Shown in pieces: positions 58,205 to 64,000 of a DNA stretch of 64,000 nt (position 1 is the first letter of the stretch; every line of letters begins with the position of its first letter). Both the position numbers and the translations under genes were made by a program. The stretch is from Helianthus annuus (lineage: Eukaryota; Streptophyta; Magnoliopsida; Asterales; Asteraceae), in contig NC_035437.2 of assembly GCF_002127325.2 (NCBI RefSeq), positions 116,060,916-116,124,915 on the forward strand, read 5' to 3'. The notes under the pieces are model-generated. The model did no database searches, was not told the DNA's origin, and was given only the letters and a program-made list of their open reading frames with translations.

Positions 58205-59135
58205 GACCATCATCAATGTAAGGTGGTAAATGTATTTATAAATGTGTCTAGTCGGCACATCAGATTTTCACAAATACACTAAAAATACATATTTTCTCTC
58301 TGATCCTACAAACATATTTACTAATACTTATATTTCCAAATCATCACCACTTTTACATTTATTTTAATAATTAAGTTATTTCTATCAATATACATTTTTT
58401 TTTATTTTAACATTATTTATATCTAAATATAAAAACAAAACATTAAACTTCTAAACACGAACATTAATAGATGCGTATCTATTTTTTTATTAAAGTAGCA
58501 TTAATAAACTTATGTTTTAAAATAAAAACATTACAAACTTTTTTTTTTGTTATCTTGTCCAGTTACTATGTTTGAAATGAAAAAACATAATATACAAGTC
58601 ACTGAAGCTTATAGTGTACAACATATTTACGCATATCAAAATAAATTAAAACAAGAAAATAATAAAATAAATACGAAACAAACCTAGGGGTCCACCATCC
58701 ACCTAATGCATTATTCTTTCTCGAAAACATTTCACTCAAATGCAAACATCTTTAATGCATTTCCCTTAAATGCTAAATCCACGTAATTCAAATACAAACT
58801 AACTGCTTAGCATGTGGTTGAAACTAAAATAAGACCGCAACCACATGCTAATCTTAACGAGGAACGTGTGTTTTCCATATGTAGTTAATAGTTATCATCA
58901 CTAACTAAAATGCCGTTAACATAGACAATGGACACCTCATATCCTTTTAAAATGTGTTGGATGGTAATTTTGTCTTTTAAATACACATAATAATTATATG
59001 AAAATACAACTAATACAACTTTGTAAAGTTGTGTAATTACCTATATATTAAAAATTACCTATATATATATTAAAAATTCAATTGAATAAATAGTAACATC
59101 TATATATTAAAAAATAGAATCTATAAATTTACTAA
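58205..59135. other. AT-rich spacer
   Basis: No gene; the short ORFs are by chance. Confidence 0.4.
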
Positions 59136-59139
59136 ACTG

Positions 59140-59355
59140 GGTGTATTTTCGGTACCGATTCGGCACTGGTATTCAATAGTTTTTACCCTCAAATACCAGT
59201 GTCGTACCAGTACCGACCGGTACCGAACCGTACCGTTATATTCGGTGCCGGTACCCACTTTTGGGGATTTCGGTAACGGAGGTATATTCGGTACCGGTAC
59301 CCACTTTTGGGGATTTCGGTAACGGTATTTTCGGTACCGGTTGGTACCGAGCTCA
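59140..59355. repeat. GGTACC-rich repeat, copy 1
   Basis: Many TTCGGTACCGG words, including two tandem blocks of GGTACCCACTTTTGGGGATT near 59245 and 59300. It ends GGTACCGAGCTCATC. Confidence 0.7.
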
Positions 59356-59574
59356 TCAAATCCTGTAGCAACGTAGCAATGCAAGTAATTGCACCGTTTA
59401 GATTACTTTTCATACACACAGTAAGTAAACTGTATTTCGTTTGAATGGGGTTTTATATACACAACTTATTTTGCTTTCTTTTTTGTCTTTTTCTGTAATG
59501 AATGAATTGTAGCATGTAAAATTAACTTGGATATTTAGATTATTGATGAGCAAATCGTATCAAATCCTGTAATC

Positions 59575-59825
59575 AAACTGGTATCGTATCGGTACCAAAT
59601 TTACTATACCAAATCATTCTCCGTACCAATTTGGTACCCACCTTTTGGCGTTTTCAGAATCGTTACTTTCGGTTCGACACCGGTCTAGCACTATACCTGT
59701 ATTTATTGATTTTTACCTTCAAATACCATACCGTATTGTACCGAGCATTTTCGGTGCCGATACCTAATTTCGATGATTTCCGGATCGGTATTTTGGGTGC
59801 CGTTACCGGTACCGAGCTCATCCAT
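59575..59825. repeat. GGTACC-rich repeat, copy 2
   Basis: A diverged direct copy of 59140-59355 ending in the same GGTACCGAGCTCATC. Both lie upstream of the Helitron end at 60066 and may be part of it. Confidence 0.65.
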
Positions 59826-60033
59826 ATTTTAACGTGATAGCACCGTAATAACTGAACTGAAAACAATCGAATTTCCAACGTGTAGGACGTGTGGGTCCTA
59901 TTATCATATATTAGGTTATTTCAAATCGTTTTTTTAGGACGGAGTGACTATCACTACCACGTCTTTTTTATTTATGTTTTGATATTCGGTATCTGTTTGC
60001 CGTTACTGACACGCGTTTTGCAGTCATTGCGTC

Positions 60034-60066
60034 CTCGCCGTAACGCGCGGGCGAAAAATCAACTAG
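60034..60066 (+). mobile_element. Helitron 3' end
   Basis: The hairpin TCGCC…GGCGA (about 60035-60055) is followed by CTAG at 60063-60066 and T. The 5' end was not found. Confidence 0.6.
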
Positions 60067-61339
60067 TTAAATTGGAATATAAAACTTGTAAAAAGGAGTG
60101 ATTAATGGTAATTTTACCTTTTTAAGTACACATACTTTTATGAATATTAAATTGATGCAACTTTGTAAAAATGTTCGTGGATAGAGTGAAACACTTGATA
60201 AATAATTTAAGAAGTGATACGTTTTAGACAAACTAAAATAGTTATGAATCTTTATACAGTTTTCCAAAATATATTATAATCGTTTAAGCGCATCCTCAAA
60301 GGTTAAATCCTAATAACCCTGATCGGTCCATATAATACCGTAACATGATAACCCTAATCGGTCGTTATAAAACCGTCTCAAAAGCTTTTCATTAATCATT
60401 GCTTGACATTTAATCAATAACTAAAGCATGTATATAAAATATGTATCAAATAAAAATCTATATTTATATAAGATAGATGAGTTATAGTATCAAGCAAAAT
60501 ACATACATTTTTTAGAGAAGTAGAAGCATAATGGATGGAATGAAGTGCAAGTGAACAAACTTGCTCATGCTTTAAGGAATTGTTTAGTTTGGTGATTGCA
60601 TATAAAAAGAGTTACCAAATCTTATTGGGCCAACACAGTGGTCCTTTAGGTGGATGGATTCTTAGTTTCCTACGCACTTAAAATTCCAAGTAAAACTAAT
60701 ATTTATATGTAATACAACAAATGTTTGATTATTGATTAGGTGATTGCAACCAAATCTTAGTTCATTTTCTTTATTGGGCCGTTGAAAATTATTTTAACAG
60801 ATGGATTGTCACAGTGTTGCTCTATTGAGTATTGACATTATACATTTACAGGTAAAGTTGTTTATAGTGTAATATTTTAGTCGATATTGACCTAAGAACC
60901 ATGACGCACTTAGATGTTCATACTCGACTAAGAAGAGAAACGAGCATTTGAGAACCTCAAAAAAAAATATTTACTGATTCATGACCTAAGTATATCCATC
61001 GTCTTCATGAGTTGTTGGTTCAATACTCGTTAATAATAGTGGCCGTTTTGACTCATTTCCTTCTCATAAATTAGTTGATACCATTTTTTATATCTTACTA
61101 GTAAACTTTAAAAACTTGTTTAAAAGTAAATAAGTCAATTGGACAGAAGGAACTACAAGTAACCCAAAATGTATTTAAATGGATATATAAACTCCTAAAT
61201 TTCTTTATCAAAGGAGCAATACTAAAATCTCTCTCTATCAATATATTTGTATAATCATGTAAAAAATATCACTTATTGCAATTGGAAGGATCAAGGAACA
61301 AAGGAATGTTGCATGGTCACACAAACCGTCACGACTTTG
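60067..61339. other. AT-rich spacer
   Basis: No gene is visible. Two short CCCTGATCGGTC/CCCTAATCGGTC phrases lie near 60320 and 60350. Confidence 0.4.
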
Positions 61340-61870
61340 GACCTTAACCCGAAACTATTGTCGTCGGTCCAATATTGCCATATACCATTGATGCTATCTA
61401 ACCCGTCCATTTTTATGCTATATGACACAGTTATTTTGTATTACCCAACCCGTCTGATCCGTCCAATATTACCACACACGCCATTAATGCTATCTAACCC
61501 ATCCATATTTTATGCTACCTGAGAGCATTCACATCTCTTCGCCTATTTTTATGTGAGAGAGTTTTGCATGTTATGAAAAGTGGTTATGAGTTTAGAAAAG
61601 AAATGTTACTGTTCATCTGTAAATTTATGGGACATTGTTCACCCCTATTAATTTTTTAATATTTTTTAAAGTGATTGTGAGTGAAAATATAGTGATTTTT
61701 AATGTAATTATAGAAATGAAGATAGGGAAGGGATGTGAATGCTCAGACACATCTATTTTGCCACCTATACCATAATACCCCTAATGCTATCTGACCCGTC
61801 CATTTTGCCACATACACACCAATGCTATTTGACTTGTCCAATTTAACACATTTACCATTAATGCTTATAG
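61340..61870. repeat. Diverged repeats with CTATCTAACCCGTCCAT, split by a MITE
   Basis: Units recur near 61395, 61490, 61785 and 61825 with ATTTTGCCACATA-like spacers. A MITE interrupts the series at 61523-61744. Confidence 0.6.
61523..61744. mobile_element. MITE with GAGCATTCACATC ends
   Basis: The left end GAGCATTCACATCTCTTC and the right end GGGAAGGGATGTGAATGCTC are inverse. No clear target duplication could be fixed, so the superfamily is left open. Confidence 0.7.
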
Positions 61871-62050
61871 ATTTTTTATGGACTTGCTTCTCCTTTGATG
61901 GTTTATGTTAAAAGCAAGATGAGGGAGTTTTGAAGCAAAAGCAAACCAAAAAAGGATACATAAAAAAGGGAACCAAAGCTTAAGAATGCAACAAATATAG
62001 AAACTCATAAGAGTGGTATTAAACAAGAAAGTTTAGGTGCAAAAGGCAAT

Positions 62051-63707
62051 ATGAAGAACTTAGCAACAACAGGAAGTGGGGTAGCGGTTGATGAACACGA
62101 TGAGGAAGAGATTACCAAAAAGGCGTTCGCAGCATTTCAGGCCCGAGAAGAAGAGATCGAGAAGAAGAAGATGATGGTCAAGGAGAAAGTTGAGTTGAAA
62201 CTAGGCCGAGCAGAAGAAGAAACCCGACGTTTGGCCCAAGTTTGGGAAGTAAGCCGCCAAAACTAAGCATCAAACATACTTCGCTTTTTGAAACACTACA
62301 CTAACATGTAGATTGTGTTTATTCTTAAACGGGTTAGGTAAACTTAAAAACTACTTTAATGGATACAAAGTTACAAACACCTAAATCCTTTTTATTCAAA
62401 GATTCGGATTATGATTGCAATAATAATGTTATTGTGATCATATAACTATTTTTTAACCCGGTACAGTTTGACCCACACTTACAAAAGAACCCGTCCATCC
62501 TGCCACCTCTACATCAAATTATAACGTGTTTTAAAATTAGTATATAAACGATGACCAACAAGCAATGCAAAATGAAGTAAAGACGGTTTCAAAAAGTTGA
62601 TCGTTCCAGTTAATTACTAAATCACAAAGATGAAACAGAATGCATGTAAGGTTGTTAAAAGATTTCTCATTCTATTTGTGTAAAAACATATTACAGGAGC
62701 TTGAAGTTTTGACAGACCCACTAAGGAAAGAGATAGCAGCGGTTAGAAAAAAGATAGATGTGGCTAACCGTGAGGCGAGATCGCTGGGACAAAGCTGTCA
62801 GAAGAAGGTACAATCCTCTGCCCGCACGTCTACCATAGTATTATCTGTAATGAAATATATAAAGAAAAAACATAAAAACAGGAGAAAGAGTATAAAGAAA
62901 TATTGGAGGCGTTCCAACAAAAGAACAACGAGAAGACTCAACTAACCGCAACTTTGATGGAGGTAAATCCAAGTCAACTTAGTTCTAAGTGTCAGCCCAG
63001 TGGCCACCGACCCCCACCTTAAACCGGCCCGAGGACACTCGAGGTCACGGGTTCGAAACATGTTTCAGCCCCTCGGGTTGGCAGGGGTTTCACCGCCAGG
63101 CGGCGTTGTCGGGTCGCTAGTTTCGGAAGGGGGATCCCTTCCGCGGTCAGGGGTACCGTGCATCTACCCTTTTTTTAACTATGGCAACATGGATCGGTTG
63201 GATAACAGGTCATTTTAGTATGGGTCAAATAGTCCAGGCCATTTTTCTTTCCTCTTTTTTTTATATATATAATATTTTAGTTATTTTTAAGATATTTTTT
63301 AAACAATAGAGTCAAAAGACAATTATACCCTCACCCTCATGTGCCTTGCACATGATTTGATTTAACAAAAAAATTAACTGAGGACATACCGTGCAAGATT
63401 TTGAAACAATAAGTACAAAACTCGTCACTTTTAAAGACAAAGTACACTGCCTGAAATTTGGTATACAGATAAAAGGACAAAACTTGCAATTCACTCGTAA
63501 CACAACTCCAACCAACCCATTCCTAAGCAAATGCGTAGGAAGTTGCCACCACCTAGAAACTTATCCTAAACTTCTTGTTTATGTCTCAAAACGCGTTTCA
63601 CAATCACTGTCATTTTTGACATTTTTTTCCAGTTGGTGAAAGAAAGTGAGGATGCAAGGATGAAGAAATTAGAAGAACTCAGCAAGAATATAGATCCTTC
63701 AAGCTGA
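62051..63707 (+). CDS. RAB6-interacting golgin / DUF662 family protein (4 exons)
   Basis: Exons 62051-62248, 62697-62807, 62882-62962 and 63633-63707 join in phase 0 with GT-AG introns to give 154 residues. The protein is an almost continuous coiled coil: FQAREEEIEKKKMMVKEKVE, EETRRLAQVWE, ELEVLTDPLRKEIAAVRKKI, EKEYKEILEAFQQKNNEK and LVKESEDARMKKLEELSKNI. This matches the plant RAB6-interacting golgin (GORAB-like, DUF662) family, thought to act at the Golgi. An in-frame stop lies at 61961. The start at 62051 is the first ATG after it, but an upstream exon joining just before it cannot be excluded. Slight oddities are VWE where relatives have IRE and LGQSCQ where they have LGHTVQ. It is the only ordinary cellular gene in the window. 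Confidence 0.85.
62994..63178 (+). mobile_element. SINE-like insertion in intron 3 of the golgin gene
   Basis: A tRNA-like B box (GGGTTCGAAAC at about 63049-63059) and an A-box-like CAGCCCAGTGGCCA stretch lie in a GC-rich island inside an AT-rich intron, ending in a T-rich tail. Target duplications were not identified. Confidence 0.5.
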
Positions 63708-64000
63708 TTCGTGATTATACAATAATTACACGTGATATGGATTGACTTACCTCATTTATATTGTTTAATAAGTGAAATATGTGAAGCCTTTTGTGTTGAC
63801 GTATTTCTTGTTCTTCTCATAAATGATTCATTTACAATTTCAAATTGAAATTTCTTTCATACATTAATTGCATACCTTGTGTAATCCGTTTTTGTATGCA
63901 AGATTCTTTTATAAATGCCGTTAATCCAATGGAAGTTGTTTGTACTCTGTCAACAGACTGGGGATATCACTCATGCGTAGCTGAAAGAATTAAGAAAACG
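63708..64000. other. 3' flank of the golgin gene
   Basis: AT-rich, with a probable 3' untranslated region. No further gene is visible before the window ends. Confidence 0.5.

Noticed and set aside
63000..63218. 72-aa ORF in the golgin intron
   Set aside because: It reads through the SINE-like insertion between two well-supported exons.

Overview
The window is nuclear DNA of a flowering plant, very probably a eudicot and plausibly a member of the daisy family (Asteraceae). The evidence is GT-AG introns, plant LTR retrotransposons with tRNA primer sites, plant mobile domain and SWIM-type Mutator genes, Helitron and MITE ends, and one conserved plant gene. The family-level guess rests on the general look of the retrotransposons and cannot be proved from this sequence. 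About 95% of the window is nested mobile DNA.

Region 1 (1-15.4 kb) is a train of eight short or medium elements, each planted in a (TA)n microsatellite and each starting with spaced GAGAAC-like words. One of them (2332-14110) was later split by a 9.3 kb gag-only LTR element on the minus strand (2839-12171, target duplication ATTGC). Region 2 (15.4-20 kb) holds a foldback MITE, diverged direct repeats and two tail-to-tail Helitron 3' ends.

Region 3 (20,023-53,130) is one large Mutator-like element (MULE). It has about 130 bp terminal inverted repeats and near-identical 9 bp flanks. Without later insertions it would be about 12.7 kb. It carries a plant mobile domain (PMD) gene, a GRF zinc-finger/membrane gene, a Ulp1-like gene lacking its catalytic residues, two unknown acidic ORFs and a minus-strand mudrA transposase. 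All carry breaks. Inside it sit a 3.5 kb solo LTR (26,317-29,838), a second gag-only LTR element (30,864-47,041) that splits one MULE ORF, a young 7.3 kb non-autonomous LTR element nested in that element's LTR (31,345-38,644), and a hAT MITE in the transposase gene.

Region 4 (53.1-61.9 kb) holds a second, related 3.75 kb solo LTR with duplication AAATG, a Tourist-like MITE, GGTACC-rich repeats, a Helitron 3' end and another MITE. Region 5 (62,051-63,707) holds the only recognisable ordinary cellular gene, a four-exon RAB6-interacting golgin/DUF662 gene.

The most unusual signal is a 35-nt segment that is identical, or nearly so, in five places. It lies in two different LTR families and is always at the tip of a stem whose sequence changes between copies while pairing is kept. 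Three A-C mismatches on one strand are G-U pairs on the other, always the element sense strand. This looks like a selected RNA structure; I do not recognise it as a known ribozyme or motif. No tRNA, rRNA or CRISPR array was seen.
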